Shown here piece after piece: positions 7,316 to 14,738 of a stretch of DNA of 20,088 nt; position 1 is the stretch's first letter, and every line of letters starts with the position of its first letter. The notes below the pieces were generated by a model. That model ran no database searches, was not told the origin of the DNA, and saw only the letters and a list, made by a program, of their open reading frames with translations. Where the stretch lies: the NCBI GenBank assembly GCA_028869395.1, contig JAGWSE010000239.1, positions 1 to 20,088 of the forward strand, in the 5' to 3' direction. The position numbers were made by a program, and so were the translations under genes. This DNA is from Alphaproteobacteria bacterium. Its GTDB lineage: Bacteria; Pseudomonadota; Alphaproteobacteria; Caulobacterales; Caulobacteraceae.

Positions 7316-8194
7316 ATGGCGGAGAGCCGAAGAGGATTGGGGCGCGGGCTTTCGGCCCTCCTTGGCGAGGCCGAAGAGGGTCAGGCGGCGGCGCCCGGCG
7401 AGCGCCCGGCCGGCGAGGGCGCGCGCGAGATCCCGATCGAACTCATCCAGCGCAATCCCGAGCAGCCGCGGACGCTGTTCGCCGAAGAGGACCTGGAGGA
7501 GCTTGCCGCCTCGATCCGCGCGAAGGGCGTGCTGCAGCCGATCCTGGTGCGCCCATCGCGGACCGCCGGCGAATTCCAGATCGTGGCTGGCGAGCGCCGC
7601 TGGCGCGCCGCCCAAAGGGCGGGGCTGACGTCGGTCCCCGCGCTGGTGCGTCAGATGGGCGACAACCAGGCCTTCGAGATCGCGATCGTCGAGAACGTCC
7701 AGCGCAGCGACCTCAATCCGCTGGAAGAGGCCAAGGCCTACGCCGCCCTGATGGGCCGGATGCAGTACTCTCAGGACGAGACGGCCAAGGTGGTCGGCAA
7801 GAGCCGCAGCCACGTGGCCAACACCCTGCGGCTGGCGGTGCTGCCGCCGGGCGTGCAGGAACACCTGATGGCGGGCCGCCTCACGGCCGGACACGCCCGG
7901 GCGATCGCCACCGTGGAAGACCCTGAGGCGCTCGCCGACATCATCGTCGCGCGCGGTCTGTCGGTGCGCGAGGCCGAGGCGCTGGCGAAGGGGGACTCGG
8001 CCCGACCGAAGAAGGCCTCCGGCCCGCGCAAGGCTCCCAAGGACGCGGACACCCAGGCCCTGGAGGTCGACCTGGAGGATGCGCTCGGCATGTCGGTCGA
8101 GGTCAACGATCGCGGCGGGGCAGGGGAGCTGAAGATCCGCTACGCCACCCTCGAGCAGCTCGACGAGCTGTGTCGCCGGCTGACGCGCGCTTGA
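7316..8194 (+). CDS. parB: Chromosome partitioning protein ParB, CTP-dependent clamp
   Basis: ParB (292 residues) binds parS, hydrolyses CTP and spreads as a sliding clamp to form the partition complex. The N-terminal RRGLGRGLSALLGE is the ParA-contacting motif. The CTPase core shows GERRWRAAQRAG from residue 92 and ENVQRSDLNPLEEA at 126-139. The helix-turn-helix that reads parS is around SQDETAKVVGKSRSHVANTL at 152-171. A charged linker near 226-248 precedes the C-terminal dimerisation domain. The frame is open further upstream, but the ATG at 7316 has a GGGAG site and begins the typical sequence. Three perfect parS palindromes lie in this window, 3.3-7 kb upstream. Confidence 0.97.
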   Translation: MAESRRGLGRGLSALLGEAEEGQAAAPGERPAGEGAREIPIELIQRNPEQPRTLFAEEDLEELAASIRAKGVLQPILVRPSRTAGEFQIVAGERRWRAAQRAGLTSVPALVRQMGDNQAFEIAIVENVQRSDLNPLEEAKAYAALMGRMQYSQDETAKVVGKSRSHVANTLRLAVLPPGVQEHLMAGRLTAGHARAIATVEDPEALADIIVARGLSVREAEALAKGDSARPKKASGPRKAPKDADTQALEVDLEDALGMSVEVNDRGGAGELKIRYATLEQLDELCRRLTRA

Positions 8195-8694
8195 CGCTCT
8201 CCGAGGGCCCGCGCGTCCTGCTGCGCCGCATCGAGCGCGGCGACCTGGAGGGCGCGGCGGGTTTTCAGTACACGCTCTCGATCCTGGAGCCCCTGACCCA
8301 CGTGGCCCGGCTCACCGACCTGTTCGAGCAGACAGGCTTCTGGACCGAGGACGCCGGCGCCGTGGTGATCGAGGCGGAGGGGCGCATGGTGGGCACAATG
8401 CAGTTCTACCGCTCGGGCGCGTGCATCCACGGCTACGAGATCGGCTACATCCTGCATTCCGAGGCCGACCGCGGGAAGGGCTACGCGGCGGAGGCGGTGC
8501 GGCTCTTTTCGGACTATCTGCTGGCGGAGCGGCCCGGCCTGCATCGGCTGCAGCTCATCATCGAGACCTGGAACGAGGCCTCCGCGCGAGTCGCCGAGGC
8601 GTGCGGCTACGAACGGGAAGGCGTGCTGCGCAAGGCCGGCTATAGCCAGGCCGACGACCCGCCGGACTGCTGGATCTATTCGCGGGTGAGGTGA
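8170..8694 (+). CDS. GNAT family N-acetyltransferase
   Basis: This protein of about 174 residues has the RimJ/RimL-like GNAT fold: an N-terminal strand PRVLLRRIERGDLEG, the acetyl-CoA loop segment GYILHSEADRGKGYAAEAVRLF with R-G-K-G-Y-A, and the late NEASARVAEACGYEREGVLRK block typical of the family. It transfers an acetyl group from acetyl-CoA to an amine; the substrate is unknown. Translation may begin at the GTG at 8170, overlapping parB by 25 bp, or at a TTG at 8191 whose TTGA overlaps the parB stop. Either way it looks translationally coupled to parB. It converges on holA with an 18-bp gap. Confidence 0.88.
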   Translation: MSPADARLTLSEGPRVLLRRIERGDLEGAAGFQYTLSILEPLTHVARLTDLFEQTGFWTEDAGAVVIEAEGRMVGTMQFYRSGACIHGYEIGYILHSEADRGKGYAAEAVRLFSDYLLAERPGLHRLQLIIETWNEASARVAEACGYEREGVLRKAGYSQADDPPDCWIYSRVR

Positions 8695-8712
8695 GAGCGG
8701 GCAGGAGAGGTC

Positions 8713-9765
8713 CTACAGACCGAGTCTTCTGGCGCGGCCGGCGATGGTCAGGGCGAGACGCTGGGCGATGAGCTGGTCGGGGGAGCCGGCGCTCTTGCAC
8801 GCACGGTCGGCGGCCAGCACATCGGGTTGCAGCCTGTCGAGCTCGTCGATGGACCAGGCCCGGGCCTGCCTCAGGAACTCGCGCTCCTGCTTCCAGAACA
8901 CCCCGGAAGCTTTCGCTGCCTCCTGCAGGCCTGCGCCGGCCTTGTGCAGCGTCAGCACCCGGCGAAGCTTGCCCAGATGCATGCCGATCGCGCGCACCGC
9001 GGCAGGACCGGCCTCGCCTTCCTGAGCCGCCCGCCGCAGGCCGGCCTGGGCGTCCGCGAGACGGCCCCCGAAGGCGTCGGCCGCGGCGTCGAGCAGGGAG
9101 GCTTCCGGCTCGACGCCGAAGAAGTCCTCGAGATCGGCCGGGGTGGCCGTGGCGCCGCTGCCCGGCCCGAGGTAGAGCGCCAGGCGCTCGATCTCCTGGC
9201 GGGCGACGCCGCGCTCCCGCGGCAGGCGGGCGACAAGAAGCCCCAGCGCGTCGGCGGTCAGACCCACGCCGTCCCTCGCGAGCAGTTCGCGCACCAGCCG
9301 CGCGACATCGCCCGGCTCGTCCTCGTAGCAGGGGATGGTGGCGCAGCTGTCCACCTTCTCGCCGGTCTTGCGCAGGTCCGAGGCGCGGCCGAGCGCCCCG
9401 GCTTCGATCAGCAGGAAGGCGTCGGGATTGAGCTCGCCGGCGGCGTGCCGCGCAAGCGCCTCGGCGGCGGTCTTGTCGGGTCCGGTCTTCTCCGAGGTCA
9501 TCCGCAGCCGGATCAGGCGCCGGCCGCCCATCAACGACTGGGCCGCAAGCTCGCTCTCCAGACGGCCGGAATCGGCCTCGAGGTCGCCGTCGGTGAGCTG
9601 GGCGACGTCGAACGGATCGTCCGGATCCTTAGCGACCGCTCGGGCGAGCTCATGACCGCGGTCGCGCACGACGCCGAGGTCGGGGCCGTAGATCAGCGCG
9701 GCGCGGACGGACGGTTCCGGAGCCTTCAGGAACCGCTCGATGTCCGGCCGGCGCTTGAGGATCAT
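8713..9765 (-). CDS. holA: DNA polymerase III subunit delta
   Basis: This 350-residue protein matches HolA, the delta subunit of the clamp loader that opens the beta sliding clamp. Family features are the start MILKRRPDIERFLKAP, RAALIYGPDLGVVRDRGHEL, LMGGRRLIRLR near 79-89, FLLIEAGAL, a region around LPRERGVARQEIERLALY, and a C-terminal helical collar ending IAQRLALTIAGRARRLGL. As expected for delta there is no working P-loop. The ATG overlaps the lptE stop by 4 bp (ATGA), a linkage common in proteobacteria where leuS, lptE and holA form one operon. Confidence 0.95.
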   Translation of the reverse strand: MILKRRPDIERFLKAPEPSVRAALIYGPDLGVVRDRGHELARAVAKDPDDPFDVAQLTDGDLEADSGRLESELAAQSLMGGRRLIRLRMTSEKTGPDKTAAEALARHAAGELNPDAFLLIEAGALGRASDLRKTGEKVDSCATIPCYEDEPGDVARLVRELLARDGVGLTADALGLLVARLPRERGVARQEIERLALYLGPGSGATATPADLEDFFGVEPEASLLDAAADAFGGRLADAQAGLRRAAQEGEAGPAAVRAIGMHLGKLRRVLTLHKAGAGLQEAAKASGVFWKQEREFLRQARAWSIDELDRLQPDVLAADRACKSAGSPDQLIAQRLALTIAGRARRLGL

Positions 9766-10334
9766 TCGTCGGAGGCAGGCGTGGTCGTGTAGGCAGGCTC
9801 ACCGACCGGAGGGGCCGGCGGAACGATCGAGTGCTTCGCTGCCGGCATTCCGGTGGCCATCCAGGCGGCGAGCTCGATCTCGATGCGGCGAGCCGCCTCC
9901 TGGGCGGCGCGGTCCTGCGCGTCCTCCTGCGCGGCCACCGAGGCGTAGGGCTGGTCTGGCGAGTCGTAGGTGAGCTCGACGTGCACCATGCCATTCTTCT
10001 CCGTCGCGCCGGACGCGGCGTCGGTCAGCTGGTAGGCGGCGGTCAGCACGTACTCGTAGCGAGTGGCGACGTTGTCGACGCGCACGCCGCGCGGATAGCG
10101 GGTCTCCGCCAGTTGCAGGTGCATCCGGTACTTGGGCGACAGGTCGCGGTTCTTGCCGAAGGCGTCATCGAGATGCTCGCGGATCAAGAAGCCGGTGCGG
10201 CCTTCCGGCGCCACCACGTCGATGGCCGCCAGCTTCGGCACGACGCGGTCCTGCGCATACAGCGGCGCGAACCCGCAGCCGGCCAGCCCCACGGCTGCCG
10301 CGGCGAGGAGGGCGAAGGGCGCGAGCCGCTTCAC
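9762..10334 (-). CDS. lptE: LPS-assembly lipoprotein LptE
   Basis: This 190-residue lipoprotein has a signal peptide ending in the lipobox LAGC with C20, followed by GFAPLYA, typical of alphaproteobacterial LptE. LptE plugs the outer-membrane LptD barrel that inserts lipopolysaccharide. The central VAPEGRTGFLIREHLDDAF and VDNVATRYEYVLTAAYQL segments fit the family, and the C-terminal 25 residues are proline-rich and likely disordered. The start is GTG, 3 bp after the leuS stop, with only a weak ribosome site. It is therefore probably translated by coupling from leuS, and it overlaps holA by 4 bp. Confidence 0.88.
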   Translation of the reverse strand: MKRLAPFALLAAAAVGLAGCGFAPLYAQDRVVPKLAAIDVVAPEGRTGFLIREHLDDAFGKNRDLSPKYRMHLQLAETRYPRGVRVDNVATRYEYVLTAAYQLTDAASGATEKNGMVHVELTYDSPDQPYASVAAQEDAQDRAAQEAARRIEIELAAWMATGMPAAKHSIVPPAPPVGEPAYTTTPASDE

Positions 10335-10337
10335 CGC

Positions 10338-12920
10338 TCAGGCCGCCACGATGTTGACGATGCGATCCTTCACCACGATCACCTTGCGGATAGTCAGGCC
10401 CTCAAGGCGCCGTGCGATCTCCGGATCGTCAAGCACGATCTTTTCGACCTCGGCGGGTTCTGCCCCGGCCGGTGCAGTGATCTCGCCGCGCCGCTTGCCG
10501 TTCACCTGCACGGGCAGGACCTTCTGCGCGTCCTCGGTGAAGGCCGGATCGTAGGCCGGCCAGGCCGCCTCCACGACCATCCCCTTGCCCCCGATGCGTG
10601 CCCAGCACTCTTCCGCCAGGTGCGGCGTGAAAGGCGCGACCAGCCGGGCGAAGGCCGACAACGCCTCGGCGCGCGCGGCCAGCACGGCCGGCGACGCGTC
10701 CTTGGCCGGGTTGCCCTTCAGGAGGTTCAGGAATTCGTAGAGGCGGGCGATCCCCGAATTGAACCGGAAGCTCTCGATCGCTTCGGTGACCGCCTTGACC
10801 GTCCGGTGGGTCATGCGGCGGATCGCGAGCGCCGCCTCGTCGTCGGCGCCGGCGCTCCGGACTTCCGCGGGCTGGCTGTCGAACTCTTCCCAGACGCGGT
10901 TGACGAAGCGCCAGGCGCCCTGAACCCCGCCGGTGGTCCACTGGACGTCCCGCTCGGGCGGGCTGTCGGAGAGCACGAAGAGCCGCGCCGCGTCGACGCC
11001 GTAGACGTCGAAGATCTCCTCCGGCGCCACGGTGTTCTTCTTGGACTTCGACATCTTCTCGACGTCGCCGATCACCACCGGTTCGCCGACCCCGCCCAGG
11101 ATCGCGCGGCGAGTCTTGCCCTCGTGGATGATCTCCACTTCGGCCGGCTCCAGCCATTCCCCGCTCTGCCGCCGGTAGGTTTCGTGGGTGACCATGCCTT
11201 GCGTGAACAGTCCTGCGAACGGCTCGCGCACCGAGAGGCGACCCTCGTCGGCCAGCGCCTTGGTCATGAAGCGGGCATAGAGCAGGTGCAGCACCGCGTG
11301 TTCGATGCCGCCGATGTACTGGTCGACCGGCATCCAGTAGTCGGCCGCCGCCCTGTCGATCGGCTCGCCGGCCATCGGGTCGGTGAAGCGGGCGAAGTAC
11401 CAGGAGCTGTCGACGAAGGTGTCGAGGGTGTCCGTCTCGCGTTCCGCCGGGCCGCCGCACTTCGGACAGCTCGTGTGCTTCCAGCGCGGATGACGCGCCA
11501 GCGCATTGCCGGGCTTGCCGAACTCCAGATCGTCCGGCAGGGCCACGGGCAGGGCGCTCTTGGGCAGCGGGACCATGCCGTCCCTGGGACAGTGCACCAC
11601 CGGGATCGGGCAGCCCCAGCCGCGCTGGCGGGCCACGCCCCAATCGCGCAGCCTAAAGACCGTCGCGCCCTCGCCGTCGCCCTGCGCCTCGACCCGCTCG
11701 ATCGCCTTGGCCTTGGCGGTCTCGATGTCGAGACCGTCCAGGAACTGCGAATGGAAGATCGCGCCCGGGCCCACATAGGCCTCGTCGCCGACGTCGAAGG
11801 TGGCGGGATCCGCGCCCGGCGGCAGGACGACAGCCCTAACGGGCAGGTCGTACTTGCGGGCGAAGTCCAGGTCCCTCTGGTCGTGCGCCGGGCAGCCGAA
11901 GATCGCGCCCGTGCCGTAGTCCATCAGGATGAAGTTCGCGATCCAGACCGGCAGCTCCCAATGCGCGTCGAACGGGTGCTTCACCTTCAGGCCGGTGTCG
12001 TAGCCTTCCTTCTCCTGGGTCTCGATCTCGGCTTCCGAGACCGCGCCCTTGCGGCACCTCTCGACGAAGGCGGCGGCCTTCGGGTCGCGCGCGGCGGCCA
12101 GCTGCGCCAGCGGATGATCCGCCGCCACGGCCACGAAGGAGGCGCCGTAGAGGGTGTCGGGGCGGGTCGTGTAGACCTCGACGCCGTCGGCCGCGCCCGA
12201 CGGCGGCTCGCCCGCGAACCGGAAGACCATCTTCAGGCCCTTGGAGCGGCCGATCCAGTTCTCCTGCATGACCCGCACCTTTTCGGGCCAGCGGTCCAGC
12301 GTGGCGAGGTCGTCCACCAGCTGGTCGGCATAGTCGGTGATGCGGAAGAACCACTGGTTCAGCTTGCGTTTCTCGACCACCGCTCCGGAGCGCCAGCCGC
12401 GACCATCCACGACCTGCTCGTTGGCCAGAACCGTCTGGTCGACAGGGTCCCAGTTGACGGTGGCCTCGCGGCGATAGACGAGCCCGCGTTCGTAGAGCTC
12501 AAGGAACAGCGCCTGCTGCTGGCCGTAGTAGGCCAGGTCGCAGGTCGCGAATTCGCGCGTCCAGTCGATGGACAGGCCCAGCTGCTTCAGCTCATCGCGC
12601 ATGCGGGCGATGTTGTCGTAGGTCCAGCCCCTGGGGTCGACGCCGCGCTCCATGGCGGCGTTCTCGGCGGGCAGGCCGAAGGCGTCCCAGCCCATGGGGT
12701 GCAATACGGAGAAGCCGCGGGCGCGCTTGAACCGGGCGATCACGTCGCCCAGGGCGTAGTTGCGCACATGGCCCATGTGGAGGCGTCCCGATGGATAGGG
12801 GAACATCTCCAGCACGTAGTACTTGGGCTTGGACTTATCGATCGAGGCCTTGAACGCCTCGGCGTCGGCCCACGCCTTGCGCCACTTGGGCTCGGTTTCT
12901 TTCGGATTGTAGCGGACCAT
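10338..12920 (-). CDS. leuS: Leucyl-tRNA synthetase
   Basis: This 860-residue class I synthetase charges tRNA-Leu with leucine. The HIGH motif appears as HMGH at 48-51 inside PYPSGRLHMGHVRNY, and KMSKS lies at 622-626. The CP1 editing domain shows TTRPDTLYG at 251-259 and GCPAHDQRD at 342-350, and a CPKC pair marks the zinc-binding region before FVDSSWYF. Length equals that of typical bacterial LeuRS. The frame runs up to a TTG at 12959, but MVRYNPKETEPKW at 12920 matches the family start. No strong ribosome site is visible. It heads the leuS-lptE-holA unit. Confidence 0.97.
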   Translation of the reverse strand: MVRYNPKETEPKWRKAWADAEAFKASIDKSKPKYYVLEMFPYPSGRLHMGHVRNYALGDVIARFKRARGFSVLHPMGWDAFGLPAENAAMERGVDPRGWTYDNIARMRDELKQLGLSIDWTREFATCDLAYYGQQQALFLELYERGLVYRREATVNWDPVDQTVLANEQVVDGRGWRSGAVVEKRKLNQWFFRITDYADQLVDDLATLDRWPEKVRVMQENWIGRSKGLKMVFRFAGEPPSGAADGVEVYTTRPDTLYGASFVAVAADHPLAQLAAARDPKAAAFVERCRKGAVSEAEIETQEKEGYDTGLKVKHPFDAHWELPVWIANFILMDYGTGAIFGCPAHDQRDLDFARKYDLPVRAVVLPPGADPATFDVGDEAYVGPGAIFHSQFLDGLDIETAKAKAIERVEAQGDGEGATVFRLRDWGVARQRGWGCPIPVVHCPRDGMVPLPKSALPVALPDDLEFGKPGNALARHPRWKHTSCPKCGGPAERETDTLDTFVDSSWYFARFTDPMAGEPIDRAAADYWMPVDQYIGGIEHAVLHLLYARFMTKALADEGRLSVREPFAGLFTQGMVTHETYRRQSGEWLEPAEVEIIHEGKTRRAILGGVGEPVVIGDVEKMSKSKKNTVAPEEIFDVYGVDAARLFVLSDSPPERDVQWTTGGVQGAWRFVNRVWEEFDSQPAEVRSAGADDEAALAIRRMTHRTVKAVTEAIESFRFNSGIARLYEFLNLLKGNPAKDASPAVLAARAEALSAFARLVAPFTPHLAEECWARIGGKGMVVEAAWPAYDPAFTEDAQKVLPVQVNGKRRGEITAPAGAEPAEVEKIVLDDPEIARRLEGLTIRKVIVVKDRIVNIVAA

Positions 12921-12980
12921 GATCGGGCGGCTTTGGACTGGAGTTGAGGGTCCGGTCAACCGCTTCGATCAAGCGCGCGG

Positions 12981-13027
12981 CGACCTTCGAACGTGGAAGG
13001 GCCTCAGCCCTTGATGTTCGAAAGTCG
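12981..13027. repeat. Long interrupted hairpin over the DUF3576 stop codon
   Basis: Three paired blocks nest here: CGAC/GTCG outermost, TTCGAAC/GTTCGAA, and AAGGGC/GCCCTT around a 4-nt loop CTCA. A small internal loop and one mismatch separate the blocks. The stop codon of the leftward DUF3576 gene (13004-13006) is in the loop. It may be a terminator or an mRNA-protecting end, but no T-tract follows. Confidence 0.5.
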
Positions 13028-13474
13028 AAGCTGGCGCGCGCGGGTCAGGATGGCGTTCTCCAGATCGATCTCGGTCTGGTTGGCGGCCGGGGAGTCGACC
13101 CAGTTTCCGGAGGCGTCCTTGATCTGCTTGTATACGGTCACGTTCAGGCCGTCGGCGCGCAGGCGTGAATCCAGGATGTAGACGGTGCACTTGAAGCGCT
13201 CGTCCGGCTTCTCCGGGTTGGTGTACCAGTCGGTGATGATCACCCCGCCGTAGGGGTCCGCCGAAGCCAGCGGCATGAACGCGAGCGTGTCCAGCGACGC
13301 GCGCCAGAGATAGCCGTTGACCGACACGGAGGCGGCCTGAGACGGGTTGGGGACGTTGCCGCCCCTGCCGAACAGGTGGGGGGTGGAGCAGGCCGTCAGG
13401 CCCAGGGCGGAGATCACCGCCGCGCCGGCGGCGACCCGCCGCAAACTCGCTCCGCGCACAAACGGCATCTGCAT
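13004..13474 (-). CDS. DUF3576 family lipoprotein
   Basis: This 156-residue protein begins with a basic then hydrophobic segment and the lipobox LTAC with C29, so it should be lipid-anchored after export. The body contains VNGYLWRASLDTLAFMPLASADPYGG, a pattern I recognise from the uncharacterised DUF3576 family of alphaproteobacteria, and a C-terminal EIDLENAILTRARQLR helix. The frame is open to 13591, but the ATG at 13474 follows a GGAG site and gives a proper signal peptide; an ATG at 13468 is also possible. It lies just upstream of leuS on the same strand. Function is unknown; an envelope role is inferred only from the lipobox. Confidence 0.87.
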   Translation of the reverse strand: MQMPFVRGASLRRVAAGAAVISALGLTACSTPHLFGRGGNVPNPSQAASVSVNGYLWRASLDTLAFMPLASADPYGGVIITDWYTNPEKPDERFKCTVYILDSRLRADGLNVTVYKQIKDASGNWVDSPAANQTEIDLENAILTRARQLRLSNIKG

Positions 13475-13543
13475 CCGTCTCCAAATCGAATTCCCGCGGC
13501 GGCTCGCACTTCGAGCGCCACGGCGCCGCCCCGCGCCGCGCCC

Positions 13544-13571
13544 TCTATAACAACGCCCTTGCCGGCGCCAA
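13544..13571 (-). promoter_or_regulatory. Candidate promoter of the DUF3576 gene
   Basis: On the minus strand TTGGCG and TATAGA are separated by 16 bp, each matching 4 of 6 consensus positions. They lie about 70 bp upstream of the chosen start, which is a sensible distance, but the match is modest. Confidence 0.3.
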
Positions 13572-13647
13572 ACAGGAATTAAGTGACCCATCGGCCACAG
13601 CGGCGAAGCTTGTCGCCTCGATTCCGCCCCTGTGGCGTCGTACTGAG

Positions 13648-13675
13648 TTGACCGTTTCCCCTTGGGGAATCTAAT
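13648..13675 (+). promoter_or_regulatory. Candidate housekeeping promoter of the ntrZ-like gene
   Basis: TTGACC (13648-13653) and TCTAAT (13670-13675) each match 5 of 6 consensus bases with a 16-bp spacer. This is the best promoter-like sequence I found in the window. The spacer contains a 14-bp inverted repeat TTCCCC-TT-GGGGAA (13656-13669). A GAATC site (13667-13671), which fits the GANTC target of the CcrM methylase, overlaps the -10. The leader to the gene would be about 55-60 bases. Confidence 0.6.
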
Positions 13676-13739
13676 CGGCCTCGACTGTGCGGACGAGTAG
13701 CATTTTACAAAGCCGTCGCGGTCACGAGGGACCAGATCG

Positions 13740-14126
13740 TTGGGTATGTCGGCGCGTTATATCGCGGGAATGATCGGCGTGGCCGCCCTTCTGGGCGCCA
13801 CGGCTGGCGCCGCGCACGCCGCGGAGCCGCCGAAGGGCGCCGATTTCACCGTCCATCCGGACTCCAGCCTTGCGGCCGGCGCGAAGACCATGAAATGGGA
13901 CGCCGCCCGCGGCCGCTGGGGCGTCACCCTCAATCTGCAGCAGCCCGAGACCCGCGAGGGGACCTGGAACGACGTGCAGGCCGGCGCCTACTACCGGATC
14001 ACGCCCTCCTTGCGGGTCGGCGGCGCGGTGGCCCTGGGCGCGCAGCAGCCGCAGCCCGGCCCCAACAAGCTTACCCCGGATGCGGGCCAGCCGCGCGTCC
14101 GGCTAGAGACCCAGTTCAAGTTCTAG
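13740..14126 (+). CDS. ntrZ: NtrZ-like small periplasmic protein
   Basis: This protein of about 128 residues has a clear Sec signal peptide ending AHA-AE, followed by a mature domain with WDAARGRWGVTLNLQQP and AGAYYRITPSLRVGGAVALG, ending LETQFKF. Pattern and position downstream of the parAB/leuS region match NtrZ of Caulobacter, a periplasmic protein proposed to restrain the NtrY sensor kinase. An ATG lies at 13746. I chose the TTG at 13740 because a GAGGG ribosome site is 9 bp from it and 15 bp from the ATG; the difference is two residues. The stop codon overlaps that of the convergent neighbour. The terminal strands could suggest an outer-membrane-like fold, but it is too short for a full barrel. 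Confidence 0.72.
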   Translation: MGMSARYIAGMIGVAALLGATAGAAHAAEPPKGADFTVHPDSSLAAGAKTMKWDAARGRWGVTLNLQQPETREGTWNDVQAGAYYRITPSLRVGGAVALGAQQPQPGPNKLTPDAGQPRVRLETQFKF

Positions 14127-14722
14127 GATCGGGGCCGAAACCCCTCCACCGCCGCCAGACCCACCAGGCCCGCGTCGACCAGACGGCGGGCCGTTTGATT
14201 GCTGACCCCGCCCAGTGCGTAGACCGGCAGGCCGGCCCCGCGGACGAGCGCGGCGAGCCGCATCGGCCCGATCGGCGCGCCGGCAGAGGGGCTGCGGCTC
14301 GCGAACACCGCCGAGACGACCGCTGCGTCCGCGCCGGAACGCCGGGCCCTCAGCGCCGCGGGCAGGGAGTGGGCCGCGCAGGTCACGATCCAGCCGGGCC
14401 GAAGGGACTTGAGGGTGCGGCTCTTGGCCGCCGCCCGTTCGGGCAGGTGAACACCGTGAGCGCCAATGCGCGCCGCAAGCGCGGGATCCGCGCCCACCAG
14501 CAGCTTCAGGCCACGCGCCACCGCGATCCGCTTCAGTCGCCGCCCCTGCTCGTCCGCATCGACCGCGCCGAACGCCCGGAAAACGATCCCGGCGCCCCGC
14601 GGCAGGGCGGCGGCGATCGCCTCCGGGTCAGGCGTCCGCGCGGGATCGGTGAAGAACAGCAGGTGGGGCAAGGCCTTCCGTGGTCGCGCAGCGCGATTTA
14701 AGAGCGCGGCGGTCCGCTTCAT
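14123..14722 (-). CDS. Thiamine phosphate synthase (ThiE/TenI) family protein
   Basis: This 199-residue protein fits the TIM-barrel ThiE/TenI family: LLFFTDPART near 21-30, LLVGADPALAARIGAHGVHLPE near 74-95, VSAVFASRSPSAGAPIGP near 136-153, and VYALGGVSNQTARRL near 167-181. True ThiE joins HMP pyrophosphate and thiazole phosphate to make thiamine phosphate. Here the usual G-Q-x-D after VHL is replaced by PERAA, and I do not see the usual Q-x-R-x-K block. It may therefore be a TenI-like relative rather than a working synthase. The start codon lies 16 bp from the divergent yggS start; a TTG near residue 18 is a possible alternative. Confidence 0.7.
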   Translation of the reverse strand: MKRTAALLNRAARPRKALPHLLFFTDPARTPDPEAIAAALPRGAGIVFRAFGAVDADEQGRRLKRIAVARGLKLLVGADPALAARIGAHGVHLPERAAAKSRTLKSLRPGWIVTCAAHSLPAALRARRSGADAAVVSAVFASRSPSAGAPIGPMRLAALVRGAGLPVYALGGVSNQTARRLVDAGLVGLAAVEGFRPRS

Positions 14723-14738
14723 GGTCCAGAAGGTCGTA

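Noticed and set aside
9831..12947. A 1038-codon open frame antisense to lptE and leuS
   Set aside because: It is a mirror of the real leuS reading frame in GC-rich DNA. leuS has all synthetase motifs, while this frame has none and is His/Arg/Gly-rich.
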